The translations under genes were made by a program, and so were the position numbers. Shown piece by piece: positions 35,860 to 44,045 of a stretch of DNA of 64,000 nt (the first letter of the stretch is position 1; every line of letters starts with the position of its first letter). The stretch is taken from the NCBI RefSeq assembly GCF_018595685.2, contig NZ_CP092334.1, forward strand, positions 1,392,001-1,456,000, written 5' to 3'. The notes under the pieces were generated by a model. It was not told the DNA's origin. It saw nothing but the letters and a program-made list of their open reading frames with translations, and did no database searches. Source of the stretch: Flavihumibacter rivuli (lineage in GTDB: Bacteria > Bacteroidota > Bacteroidia > Chitinophagales > Chitinophagaceae).

Positions 35860-36350
35860 AAAACGCCGCATTCATAGCAACCAAAATCTATACTTTGCCA
35901 GAACTACAAAGGGAAGTGACCCGCTGGAAATTCCTGGGTAAAAAAATCGCCTTTACCAATGGCGTTTTTGATATCATCCACCGGGGACATATTTTTTCCC
36001 TTTCGCAAGCTGCCCAGGAAGGCGATGTGCTGATTGTTGGGGTGAATGCGGACGCATCAGTGAAGCGGCTGAATAAAGGCCCTGAACGTCCTATCAATGA
36101 CCAGGACAGCCGTGCGTTGGTATTGGCCTCCATGGTGATGGTAGATGCTGTGGTCATTTTCGAAGAAGACACGCCATTGGAATTGATCAAGGCCATCCTC
36201 CCGGATGTTATCGTAAAAGGTGGGGACTATACCGTTGACCAGGTTGCAGGCGCGAAAGAAGTGATCGCTAATGGTGGGAAGGTTGTTATCAATCCCATTG
36301 TAGAAGGATTCTCCACAACAGGCATCGTAAAAAAAATGCGGGAAGGTTAA
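35856..36350 (+). CDS. rfaE2: D-glycero-beta-D-manno-heptose 1-phosphate adenylyltransferase (RfaE domain II)
   Basis: A 164-residue nucleotidyltransferase of the RfaE domain-II type. It activates heptose 1-phosphate to ADP-heptose for LPS inner core. FTNGVFDIIHRGHI (residues ~34-47) carries the HxGH nucleotide-binding motif, with GVNADASVKRLNKGPERPIN and KGGDYTVDQVAGA as the substrate loops. The kinase domain I is missing, as expected when it is a separate protein. Its start overlaps the previous gene by four bases. A related family, glycerol-3-phosphate cytidylyltransferase, is less likely because of the RPIND motif. Confidence 0.87.
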   Translation: MKNAAFIATKIYTLPELQREVTRWKFLGKKIAFTNGVFDIIHRGHIFSLSQAAQEGDVLIVGVNADASVKRLNKGPERPINDQDSRALVLASMVMVDAVVIFEEDTPLELIKAILPDVIVKGGDYTVDQVAGAKEVIANGGKVVINPIVEGFSTTGIVKKMREG

Positions 36351-36443
36351 TGACTTCGGTGTCATTCCTTTTGCGCAATCATTAGGCACAGATTGACCCC
36401 TTCCCATGACCGATCATGATCAATACTTCAATTCCAAACTTGC

Positions 36444-37181
36444 TTAGGAATTCTTTTCATACCTCTCCACCAATTGCAGCAATGCCCCGGGAATATTTCC
36501 TTCCAGTGATCCGCCATGGTAACAAATGATCTTTTGGGAAGGTAGGGCAGCCAATTGCCTGACGGACCTAACCGCTTCAGGCAGGTCAAGGGTAAAGGCT
36601 GGATTGGCAATTTCAGGCATACCATCCTCCAGTACTACTGCATCTGCTGCAATAATGGTCCCCGAAGCTTCATGGTAAAGGGAAACATGACCGGGCATGT
36701 GACCTGGTGTGGCCAACACTTTAAAGCCGGGAAGGATGTCTTCACCCGGTTGAACAACAACATCTACCTCACAGGTCTTCATGGACTTTAGCATCTCCTG
36801 GAATCCAAGTGCCCATTCCCGATGCTCTGGCGGCATCTGTTCAAACAACTCTTCCGCCTGTTGCAGCCGCAGGGATTTAGCCTTACCACTGATATAGGAA
36901 ACTTCCTTTTCAGGAGCGAACACTTTAATGGAGGGGAAAATTGATTTCAACTCAAACAATGCTCCCATATGGTCAATATCATGATGGGTGATAAAAACAC
37001 CCGTCAGGTCTTTCAATGACAATCCATGGCCGCCCAACGCTTCCTCCAGTAAAGGAAGAAAGCCTTCATAACCGCAGTCCAACAGTATCCTATCCTCACC
37101 CGCAACCAGGATCACCGGGTAAAGCCTATCCTCCTTCCCTGCATTCTGGAAGGGGATTGACAAAATATGAATGGTATTCAT
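36444..37181 (-). CDS. MBL-fold metallo-hydrolase
   Basis: A 245-residue metallo-beta-lactamase-fold protein. The metal ligands are visible in THHDIDHMG (HxHxDH-type, written THHDIDH), TPGHMPGHVSLY, AADAVV and the C-terminal CYHGG. Glyoxalase II-like or quorum-quenching lactonase relatives are possible. ATG at 37181 is chosen because it is preceded four bases earlier by TACTATTG (37186-37193), a one-base variant of the -7 box; an alternative 40 codons upstream runs through repeat sequence. It is a single gene, convergent with the RfaE2 gene. Confidence 0.82.
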   Translation of the reverse strand: MNTIHILSIPFQNAGKEDRLYPVILVAGEDRILLDCGYEGFLPLLEEALGGHGLSLKDLTGVFITHHDIDHMGALFELKSIFPSIKVFAPEKEVSYISGKAKSLRLQQAEELFEQMPPEHREWALGFQEMLKSMKTCEVDVVVQPGEDILPGFKVLATPGHMPGHVSLYHEASGTIIAADAVVLEDGMPEIANPAFTLDLPEAVRSVRQLAALPSQKIICYHGGSLEGNIPGALLQLVERYEKNS

Positions 37182-37185
37182 GATG

Positions 37186-37193
37186 CAATAGTA
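37186..37193 (-). promoter_or_regulatory. Possible leaderless -7 box of the MBL gene
   Basis: TACTATTG on the minus strand, one base from TAnnTTTG, ending four bases before the chosen ATG. Same spacing as at 45585 and 48935. Confidence 0.35.
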
Positions 37194-37235
37194 GCGGAAT
37201 TGGGGAAATTGTTGAAACCGGTGGTATAATAAATC

Positions 37236-37320
37236 ATGTGGAAACCCAGCCTGTGCAAAAGCTGCGGCGGGAGAGGCATGGAGTTGGAACGCTTTCGCCA
37301 ACCAGTAAAAATAAATGCAT
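37236..37320. repeat. Dispersed intergenic repeat, copy 5
   Basis: ATGTGGAAACCC...GCAAAAGCTGCGGCGGG...CGCTTTCGCCAACCAGT (37236-37306), close to 25301-25372. It sits upstream of the MBL gene. Confidence 0.65.
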
Positions 37321-37621
37321 TGTATGCCCCATAGGGGACTCCCGGAGGGACTTTGATGTAATTATTTCAGATGATAGTGGTATCAATTAGCACCCATTCG
37401 AGGTTATAACCACCTGCTGATCATAAGAAGTAAACTGAGTTAAGGAGAAGGCATCCCCTTTTATTGAGAAAGTAACGCAAAGTCCACAAAGAATACGCAA
37501 AGAACGCAAAGCATTGGCATTGTCAATAGAATTCCTTCTAATATTTAACACCTTTGAGGATTTTCAGTAACAGCCCATCCTTTTACAATTTCTGATTACC
37601 TACCCACTGGTTGCTGAAGAA
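37321..37621. repeat. Intergenic region with ACGCAAAG direct repeats
   Basis: Three copies of ACGCAAAG, plus one CACAAAG, lie at 37475-37511 (AACGCAAAG-TCC-ACAAAG-AATACGCAAAG-AACGCAAAG). A degenerate GGGAC/GTCCC-like palindrome lies around 37333-37350. There is no ORF in this stretch. Confidence 0.6.
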
Positions 37622-37660
37622 TCACATGTCCACATTTCCACATTTTCACATTTCCACATC
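37622..37660. repeat. CACATTT-type tandem repeat (copy 6 of the family)
   Basis: Alternating CACATTTC and CACATTTT units, same as at 10469-10498 and 25569-25585. It ends three bases from the stop codon of the DUF4294 gene. Confidence 0.65.
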
Positions 37661-37662
37661 CC

Positions 37663-38307
37663 CTACCTATACATCTTCTCCACTTCCAGTACGATCAGCT
37701 CGATCTCACGGTCTTCATTATGCACATCATAAGGTTGTTTGAGGCTGCTGCCAAAGAAGAATGCTACGGTCTGCCAGAAGCGGGCAGTAAAGCCTCCCTT
37801 GTATTCCTTTACCAGTTCATAACAATTGTTACCGGTCTGGCGATTGATCAGTTTCATGAGGACCCTGCCCTGGTAAACGGACAACTTGGTGAGGGGTTCG
37901 GTGAATTCCTTTTTCAATTCCTTCTCCCGGCTCAACAGGTATTGTTTCCTGGCACGCTCATTAGGAAGCGTTGCTAACCTGGCGTTAATCTCATTGATAA
38001 TGGCTCCTGCCCTTCTAGCATAAGGATAAGTAACATAAACGGCGTTCCTCAACCGGGTCCATTTGGCGTAACGCTTCCTCATGGCTTCCGGCATAGGGGC
38101 TGTCACGTACACATATTCCAAAGTCCTTGCCGGCAAGGTCTCCCCGTTGTAAACGAAGGCCGGGACGATGAGGGTATCGTTGGGACCATACACCTGGCCC
38201 GGTGGTGGCGGTGGTGCAGGCGTTTGCGCCAACAGGCCCGATCCCGTAAGGATGGACATGAACAACAATACCAAACCCAATATGGTGGAATTTCTTGTCG
38301 CCTTCAT
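37663..38307 (-). CDS. DUF4294 protein
   Basis: A 214-residue protein with a signal peptide (MKATRNSTILGLVLLFMSILTGSGLLAQ) and a Pro-rich segment, then the DUF4294 domain (residues ~45-185): NGETLPARTLEYVYVT, YVTYPYARRAGAIINEINARL, EKELKKEFTEPLTKLSVYQGRVLMKLINRQTGNNCYELVKEYKGGFTARFWQ. It is a predicted exported protein of unknown function, common in Bacteroidota. Single gene; its 3' end abuts a CACATTT repeat. Confidence 0.88.
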   Translation of the reverse strand: MKATRNSTILGLVLLFMSILTGSGLLAQTPAPPPPPGQVYGPNDTLIVPAFVYNGETLPARTLEYVYVTAPMPEAMRKRYAKWTRLRNAVYVTYPYARRAGAIINEINARLATLPNERARKQYLLSREKELKKEFTEPLTKLSVYQGRVLMKLINRQTGNNCYELVKEYKGGFTARFWQTVAFFFGSSLKQPYDVHNEDREIELIVLEVEKMYR

Positions 38308-38400
38308 GGCAATGCCTGCTTGTTAACTTAATGCCTTCTAAGACATGAAAGTCACCCAAATAGCTGTTAGTACTTTGCTAAATTTCAAAGGAAGCTGGAA

Positions 38401-40851
38401 TTAATGGCCAACTGCCTTCAGCCTGCCCTGGCGACTACGATAGACCATACTCATACCAAACCCAATGATCATCAGGATGGTACCCAGCCAAAGGATATTG
38501 ATATGGGGGAACTCGTAAACCTTCAGGGCTACGAATGGCACCATACGGTTACTTTCCTTTACCTGCAATTCTATCTGCTGGTTCTCCATTACCTTGCTGA
38601 AACCAATGGCCATGTTCTGTGCAAACACGGTATCGACTGCAAAGCGGGCTTCATTCCCCTTCACATAGAATACCGGCCTGGCCTTATAGCTGGTACCTTC
38701 TTTTGAGAATACCGTGATATCAGCCATCAGGGCTGTGTCATTGGCAGTGAACTGGTATTTTTCATTGACGGGGTTAGGTACTACCTCGTTCAGGATAAAG
38801 AAGCCGTTCGAATAATAAGCCGTATCCTTCACTTTCATGGTGAGTGAACGGAACTGTGCAGTATCCTCAGAACGGTCCATGTTATCAGCATAGGTAATGT
38901 AGCTGAAGATATCCTTGTTCCAGTAATGGCGGGAATCCGGGTTATTGGAAAAACCCTCCTGCCCTTTCGTATTGCGGATCAGGTTGGGGAACAGGGTAAA
39001 GGCTTCACTGCTGTCCTTACGGGTCATCTCAATGCGGTAATGCATGATACTGCCACCATTGGAAGCGCTGTCATTATCGCGGTAAACAGCCCAGTAATCA
39101 CCCATATCTGTCGGTACGCCCTTGATCAGGGTAAGGTTTTCCAGTGGCTTTTCCTTGGAACGGGGATCGAACTGGAGATTTATACCTGTCGTATTATAGG
39201 AAAGAACTTTCTTGTTGGAAGAGGAGATCAGGATACCTGCCAGCATCAGGCCAAAACCTACATGCGCTACTGATGCACCGGCAGCCTTGAGTTTACCATT
39301 CAGTCCAGCCCAGATATAGCCTGCATTGGCGATAACGGAATAAACGCTGGCAAAGAAAGCCAAATAAATAGCGGCAAGGAAACCCGGACCTTTCTTATCG
39401 TAATCCAATCCACTCAGAACGAAAAAGGCGATGGTCACTCCCGCTGTCAGGATGGTTGGCCAAAGGATCTTCTTCACGACGCCATCACGGGTGCTGCGCT
39501 TATACTTCAAATATTGTGTAAAGGCTGTCAGCAATGCAATGACAATGGCTACAAAGATCTGGATCTTATTATAGGAGAATTCAACGTCTTCGGGTGCTGC
39601 GGTGGATTTACCGGTAATCTTGTTGAAGATCGGGTTGAAAGAGGTTTGCCAGGTGATCACTGCTGCACTAAGGAACAATACGAGGGAGCCAATGAACATC
39701 CAGAATTCCCTTGATGAGGTCTCTTCCTCTTTTGCGATATGAGGTATGGACTTATACCTCGCAAAGAAAAGTACAAAGGCAGGTATAAAGAAGATCAACA
39801 GGAAGAGCAACAGTTGGGTGTTCATACCCAGGTCGGTAAAGGAATGTACGGAGCTATCGCCCAACACACCACTCCTGGTCAGGAATGTGGAATACAACAC
39901 CAAAACAAACCCGAGGATGAAGAATACGAAGGTTGCCCTGAGTGAATGCCCGGTGGCATTAAAGATCACCTGGGTATGAATACCGGCTACCAAAACCAAC
40001 CAGGGTACAAGGGAAGCATTCTCTACCGGGTCCCAGGCCCAATAGCCGCCGAATGTGAGTGATTCATATGCCCAAGCTGCCCCCATCATGATCCCCAGCC
40101 CAAGTATCCCGGCTGAGAACAGGCTCCAGGGTAATGCGGGCTTGGTCCATCCGCCAAAATCCTTTTTCCATAACCCTGCGATGGCGTAGGCAAAAGGGAT
40201 GATAGAAGAAGCAAAGCCAAGAAAGAGAACGGGAGGATGGATCACCATCCAGTAGTTCTGCAACAACTGGTTAAGCCCCTGGCCATCCTGCATTTGAGGG
40301 AGACTGAGGTAATCGGCACGGCTAAAAACGGGCGCATCCTGGAACATTTCCCTCACCAGCAAAAATGGGTTACTGCCGATCTTGGCCCCGCCAACGTACA
40401 CACCAAGGATCATCGTGGCCAGGCAGAACTGGGCAAAGCTCACCACGCTCATAACAGGGGCCTCCCATTTACCACCCTTGCGGATGAAGATCATACCCAG
40501 CACGGCGTGCCAGAGGGTCCAAAGCAGGAAGCTACCTTCCTGGCCTTCCCAGATACAACTGAGCAGGTATTTTACATTCAGCGATTTGCTGCTGTGGTTC
40601 CAGGCATAGTAATATTCAAAAAGATGGGAAGAGATAATGTAATAGAGGATGCCAAATACCATGAAAACAGAAAGGAAATCTAACCCAAAAGCAATGCGGG
40701 CGATCTTCTTCCAGCTTTGTTCCTCATTGGGATCTACGGCATTGGCTGATTTTATAAATGCTACCGTGGCAACAAGCGACGCTACTAAAGCCAGCACCAC
40801 AAAAAAATGGCCCAGTTGCCCGGGCAACAAATGTTCACCGATATAATTCAT
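38401..40851 (-). CDS. ccmF: Cytochrome c maturation haem lyase CcmF
   Basis: An 816-residue membrane protein with about 14 hydrophobic segments. It is the CcmF haem-lyase component, which attaches haem from CcmE to apocytochrome c on the outer side. The WWD haem-handling loop GGYWAWDPVENASLVPWL (residues ~270-290) and the N-terminal GEGSLLLWTLWHAV-like block (EGSFLLWTLW here) are intact. It starts 11 bases after ccmE, so the two are one unit. The C-terminal ~250 residues form a large periplasmic domain and a final helix. No ccmA-D or ccmG/H are in the window. Confidence 0.92.
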   Translation of the reverse strand: MNYIGEHLLPGQLGHFFVVLALVASLVATVAFIKSANAVDPNEEQSWKKIARIAFGLDFLSVFMVFGILYYIISSHLFEYYYAWNHSSKSLNVKYLLSCIWEGQEGSFLLWTLWHAVLGMIFIRKGGKWEAPVMSVVSFAQFCLATMILGVYVGGAKIGSNPFLLVREMFQDAPVFSRADYLSLPQMQDGQGLNQLLQNYWMVIHPPVLFLGFASSIIPFAYAIAGLWKKDFGGWTKPALPWSLFSAGILGLGIMMGAAWAYESLTFGGYWAWDPVENASLVPWLVLVAGIHTQVIFNATGHSLRATFVFFILGFVLVLYSTFLTRSGVLGDSSVHSFTDLGMNTQLLLFLLIFFIPAFVLFFARYKSIPHIAKEEETSSREFWMFIGSLVLFLSAAVITWQTSFNPIFNKITGKSTAAPEDVEFSYNKIQIFVAIVIALLTAFTQYLKYKRSTRDGVVKKILWPTILTAGVTIAFFVLSGLDYDKKGPGFLAAIYLAFFASVYSVIANAGYIWAGLNGKLKAAGASVAHVGFGLMLAGILISSSNKKVLSYNTTGINLQFDPRSKEKPLENLTLIKGVPTDMGDYWAVYRDNDSASNGGSIMHYRIEMTRKDSSEAFTLFPNLIRNTKGQEGFSNNPDSRHYWNKDIFSYITYADNMDRSEDTAQFRSLTMKVKDTAYYSNGFFILNEVVPNPVNEKYQFTANDTALMADITVFSKEGTSYKARPVFYVKGNEARFAVDTVFAQNMAIGFSKVMENQQIELQVKESNRMVPFVALKVYEFPHINILWLGTILMIIGFGMSMVYRSRQGRLKAVGH

Positions 40852-40862
40852 GTCAGGGGCGA

Positions 40863-41267
40863 TTAATTAGCACTCAGATTATTCCTGTTGGCGTTAGGGT
40901 CATCCTTGTATTTACTAGGACATTTCATCAGCATTTCCTTGCATTCGAAGGTGCCGTCTTTCATGGTGCCCTTCAATACCAGGCGCTCACTTTTTTCGAA
41001 ATCAGTGGGCTTTGCGTTATGGTAAATGACAGGCGTGGAATTACCAAGGGTATCCACAGCAACGAAGCGCATATAGTTGGGATTCTTCACTGCATCGTAC
41101 TCCACCGGCTGGCTCTTATCCAATTTGGCGATCAGGTGGACGAACTTGCCTTCCTTCTCACGAGCCGAGGCCACCGTATCATAGGTGGTCAGGTCACCCA
41201 TGAAACTGATGAGGACTGCAATCGCTATCGCAATGAAAATCAAGATGATAATGTGGGTCTTTTTCAT
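40863..41267 (-). CDS. ccmE: Haem chaperone CcmE, CxxxY type
   Basis: A 134-residue membrane-anchored protein: an N-terminal helix (residues 4-21), then an OB-fold domain with YDTVASAREKEG, NPNYMRFVAVD and RLVLKGTMKDG. Classical CcmE binds haem covalently through a His in HxxxY; here the corresponding loop reads KCPSKY, so Cys116 and Tyr120 form CxxxY. This variant is known from Desulfovibrio and archaeal CcmE. It is the first gene of the ccmE-ccmF unit and has a promoter box 20 bases upstream. Confidence 0.88.
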   Translation of the reverse strand: MKKTHIIILIFIAIAIAVLISFMGDLTTYDTVASAREKEGKFVHLIAKLDKSQPVEYDAVKNPNYMRFVAVDTLGNSTPVIYHNAKPTDFEKSERLVLKGTMKDGTFECKEMLMKCPSKYKDDPNANRNNLSAN

Positions 41268-41286
41268 GATTTAAATGCTTCCGGCG

Positions 41287-41294
41287 CAAAGTTA
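41287..41294 (-). promoter_or_regulatory. Promoter -7 box of ccmE-ccmF
   Basis: TAACTTTG on the minus strand (exact TAnnTTTG), followed by CGCC. It predicts a start around 41283 and a leader of about 15 bases. Confidence 0.55.
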
Positions 41295-41348
41295 GGTCAA
41301 AATAGCATCCACCTTCCAAATGTTTAAACCTGCAACCCCCACCAAATA

Positions 41349-41380
41349 TTTTGCATCTAGGGAAGGGTGCACTAACTTGC
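41349..41380 (+). promoter_or_regulatory. Promoter of the arginase-family gene
   Basis: TTTTG (41349-41353), 19-base spacer, TAACTTGC (41373-41380). Good match to -33 and near match to -7, followed by a leader of about 28 bases to the ATG at 41414. Confidence 0.5.
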
Positions 41381-41413
41381 GGCCGTTTTATTCTTCAGTT
41401 ATAATCTTCTACT

Positions 41414-42454
41414 ATGGACCTCTCACAATATGACCCGAACGGTGTGGGTAACCCCAATAACAATATTTTCGGACTGCCATCCACAGAGGAAAATGCCCGT
41501 CTGGTAATCATTCCGGTACCCTGGGAAGTAACGGTTAGCTATAGTGCAGGAACTGCCCGCGCTGCCGATAATATCATGAAGGCCAGCATGCAGGTTGACC
41601 TCTACGACGCCGACTACCACAATGTTTGGAAGCAGGGTTATTACCTTCAGGAGGTTGATAAAAAGATTTTGTTAAAAAGTGATTACCTGCGCAAAGAGGC
41701 CGAGCTATACATCGACTACATTTCTAACGGGGAGATCCTGGAGAAGAATAACTTCATGTGTAAATCGCTTCGTGAGATCAATGAAGGAAGCAAGTTCCTG
41801 AACAATTGGGTTTACCTGCAGGCTTCTGAGCTCCTGGGCAAGGGAAAGTTGGTGGCGCTGCTGGGGGGCGACCATAGTACACCATTTGGCTTCATCAAGG
41901 CTTTGGCCGAGAAATATGCATCTTTCGGGATCCTGCAGATCGATGCCCATTGCGACTTGCGCAAGGCCTATGAAGGATTCACCTATTCCCATGCCAGTAT
42001 CATGTATAATGTCCTGAACGAAATACCCCAGGTTTCCAAACTGGTTCAGGTTGGCATCCGCGACTATTGTGATGAGGAAGTGGATTACATCAATGATTCC
42101 AATGGACGGGTGGTTACCTTCTTCGACCAGCGCCTGAAAGAAGAACAATACGAAGGTTCCATTTGGAAGCAGCAGGTAGACAGGATCATTGCAGAACTTC
42201 CTGAATTGGTTTACATTAGCTATGATATAGATGGACTGGACCCCAAACTCTGCCCCAATACCGGAACCCCCGTACAGGGAGGATTTGAGGCAGAAGCTGT
42301 GAATTACCTGTTCCGGAAAGTACATGAATCCGGCAGGAAGATCATCGGCTTCGACCTCAACGAGGTTGGCGTGGGCGATTCAGAATGGGATGCCAACGTA
42401 GGCGCAAGGGTTCTTTATAACCTCTGTAACCTGTTCACTGCCAACAACCTTTAG
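41414..42454 (+). CDS. Arginase/agmatinase/formimidoylglutamase family enzyme
   Basis: A 346-residue ureohydrolase. Binuclear Mn ligands are visible in GGDHSTPFG, QIDAHCDLR (DxHxD) and SYDIDGLDP; FTYSHASIMYN and NEVGVGDSEWDANVGARVLYNL also match. It hydrolyses a guanidino compound; the pathway (polyamine synthesis via agmatine or histidine breakdown via formimidoylglutamate) cannot be separated by sequence alone. Its stop is four bases before the next gene, a membrane protein, so they are probably cotranscribed. Confidence 0.85.
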   Translation: MDLSQYDPNGVGNPNNNIFGLPSTEENARLVIIPVPWEVTVSYSAGTARAADNIMKASMQVDLYDADYHNVWKQGYYLQEVDKKILLKSDYLRKEAELYIDYISNGEILEKNNFMCKSLREINEGSKFLNNWVYLQASELLGKGKLVALLGGDHSTPFGFIKALAEKYASFGILQIDAHCDLRKAYEGFTYSHASIMYNVLNEIPQVSKLVQVGIRDYCDEEVDYINDSNGRVVTFFDQRLKEEQYEGSIWKQQVDRIIAELPELVYISYDIDGLDPKLCPNTGTPVQGGFEAEAVNYLFRKVHESGRKIIGFDLNEVGVGDSEWDANVGARVLYNLCNLFTANNL

Positions 42455-42458
42455 GCAT

Positions 42459-43073
42459 ATGGAAAATCCTGCTATAGGGCAAGCCACCCAACAGCCGCGG
42501 TCAGGGGAAATGATCTACCAGTATGTGGTTACCATTCAAAACAGGGGAGCCAGACTGATCGACCGTTTTAGTTTCCTGCTTTCCGGGATATCGGTCATCT
42601 TCTTCCTGTATGCCTATCTTACCTCAACTGAACGCCAATACATCCAGTTGGCCGGGGGCTTGATCAGTGCAGTCCTTATTGCCATCAACCTTTTTAACCA
42701 GTACAGGAATGGGAAAAAGGTTCAATACAAATACATCTTCCTCTTGATTGGCCTGACCTGGGTCTCCATGCCTTATTATCCCTGGATAAGCGTTTTGTTC
42801 ATCCTGCTTGGGTTGGTGGAAACACAGGCTAAAAAGGACCTTGAGATCGGGTTTGCGGATGACAGGATCGTTTTCAATACCCTTCCCCGTAAAACCTACC
42901 AATGGAGCGACCTGAACAATGTAGTACTGAGGGGTAACCTCCTCACCCTCGACTTTACCAATAACCGCCTCTTCCAAAGGGAAACTGTAGATGAAGAAGG
43001 CGATGCTGATGAAGACGAATTCAACCACTATTGCGAGGAACAACTCCGGAAGTATCCCGTAAAAATTTCCTGA
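42459..43073 (+). CDS. Membrane protein with C-terminal PH-like region (paralogue A)
   Basis: A 204-residue protein with three to four hydrophobic helices in the first 130 residues and a soluble C-terminal region with alternating strands (FADDRIVFNTLPRKTYQWSDLNNVVLRGNLLTLDF...). This resembles the PH-like tail of bacterial DUF-type membrane proteins. The end is acidic, DADEDEFNHYCEEQL. The next gene (43249-43848) has the same layout and the shared pattern WSxL/V...NHY, so the two are tandem paralogues. It starts four bases after the arginase-family gene. No function is known. Confidence 0.6.
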   Translation: MENPAIGQATQQPRSGEMIYQYVVTIQNRGARLIDRFSFLLSGISVIFFLYAYLTSTERQYIQLAGGLISAVLIAINLFNQYRNGKKVQYKYIFLLIGLTWVSMPYYPWISVLFILLGLVETQAKKDLEIGFADDRIVFNTLPRKTYQWSDLNNVVLRGNLLTLDFTNNRLFQRETVDEEGDADEDEFNHYCEEQLRKYPVKIS

Positions 43074-43248
43074 CCTTCTTATGCAATTTCCTTTACCCTG
43101 CATCTTAAAGGTAGGCAACAGCAACCTTTCAGCCGGGAATACTTTACATCCCTTATGGTGTTTGCCTGGAAAGTGATGAGGAAAATTGATCAATGGCCAA
43201 TGGTGAACTGGTTGCCGTAAACACTCATGTAGAACAAAAACGGCTGCT

Positions 43249-43848
43249 ATGAACGGACTAGCCATTTACATCACCCACCCGGATTTTGAAAAGGTAAAAC
43301 AGGCAGGTCGCTGGTTGCATTTATTGGCGGCAACCCTGATCCTCACCCATGCTTTGTCTAATTACCATTCGCCGGATACCGAAAAGCTCTACTCCTGGTG
43401 CCAGATATTCCTGGGCATAGATATCCTGGTGGTCATTGCCCTCAATAAGGAGCTGGTCAAGGAGCAACCCCGCACCAACCGCCTCCTCCGACTCATCGAG
43501 ATCATCATGTTCCTGGCCACTGCCTTAATCCTTGCCTTCCACCAGAACTGGTTGACAGCAACAGGATTCTTCCTCTTTACCCTTCTATTCTCCTACCAGT
43601 TCTTCTGCGAGGGAAAGGCCAGTGAGCCCGAATACATTGCCATCCACCACACCGGCATTACCATATCCGGCCTGCCCGAAAGCCGATTCCTGAAATGGAG
43701 CGAAGTCAATGCGCTGGAGTTGGATGACACGCAAATAAGCATTGCAACAACTGAAGGGAAACTGTTGCGGTTCAGTTTAAGCAGGGTTGTAGAGGAAGCT
43801 GAAAAGGAACAGGTAGCCAATTTCAACCATTACTACCTGAAGCAATAA
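43249..43848 (+). CDS. Membrane protein with C-terminal PH-like region (paralogue B)
   Basis: A 199-residue protein with three to four hydrophobic segments (residues ~22-38, 48-65, 80-98, 103-119) and a C-terminal strand-rich part. That part has IAIHHTGITISGLPESRFLKWSEVNALELDD and ends in VANFNHYYLKQ. The layout and the W-S-x-L/V...FNHY ending match the preceding protein, though overall identity looks low. It is separated from it by 175 bases, so it may be expressed independently. Function unknown. Confidence 0.58.
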   Translation: MNGLAIYITHPDFEKVKQAGRWLHLLAATLILTHALSNYHSPDTEKLYSWCQIFLGIDILVVIALNKELVKEQPRTNRLLRLIEIIMFLATALILAFHQNWLTATGFFLFTLLFSYQFFCEGKASEPEYIAIHHTGITISGLPESRFLKWSEVNALELDDTQISIATTEGKLLRFSLSRVVEEAEKEQVANFNHYYLKQ

Positions 43849-44045
43849 GTCCATGTGCATGGCTGTACCTTCTCCGTTATACCCGTGTTATCCTGACCGA
43901 AAAATCCGCAACAGGCTTCCTATGACAGGCAAAAAAGTCGTTTTCCTACCACCTCAATTCCATAAATATGAAGTAAATTCATAAGGTGATTGCTGCGTTG
44001 AATTTGGTACAATAGCCCCTTTTTCAAACCATTAAACCTTATGTT

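Noticed and set aside
37622..37660. CACATTT tandem units as a possible CRISPR array
   Set aside because: Units are seven to eight bases with no unique spacers and no cas genes; it is a simple repeat belonging to the dispersed family.
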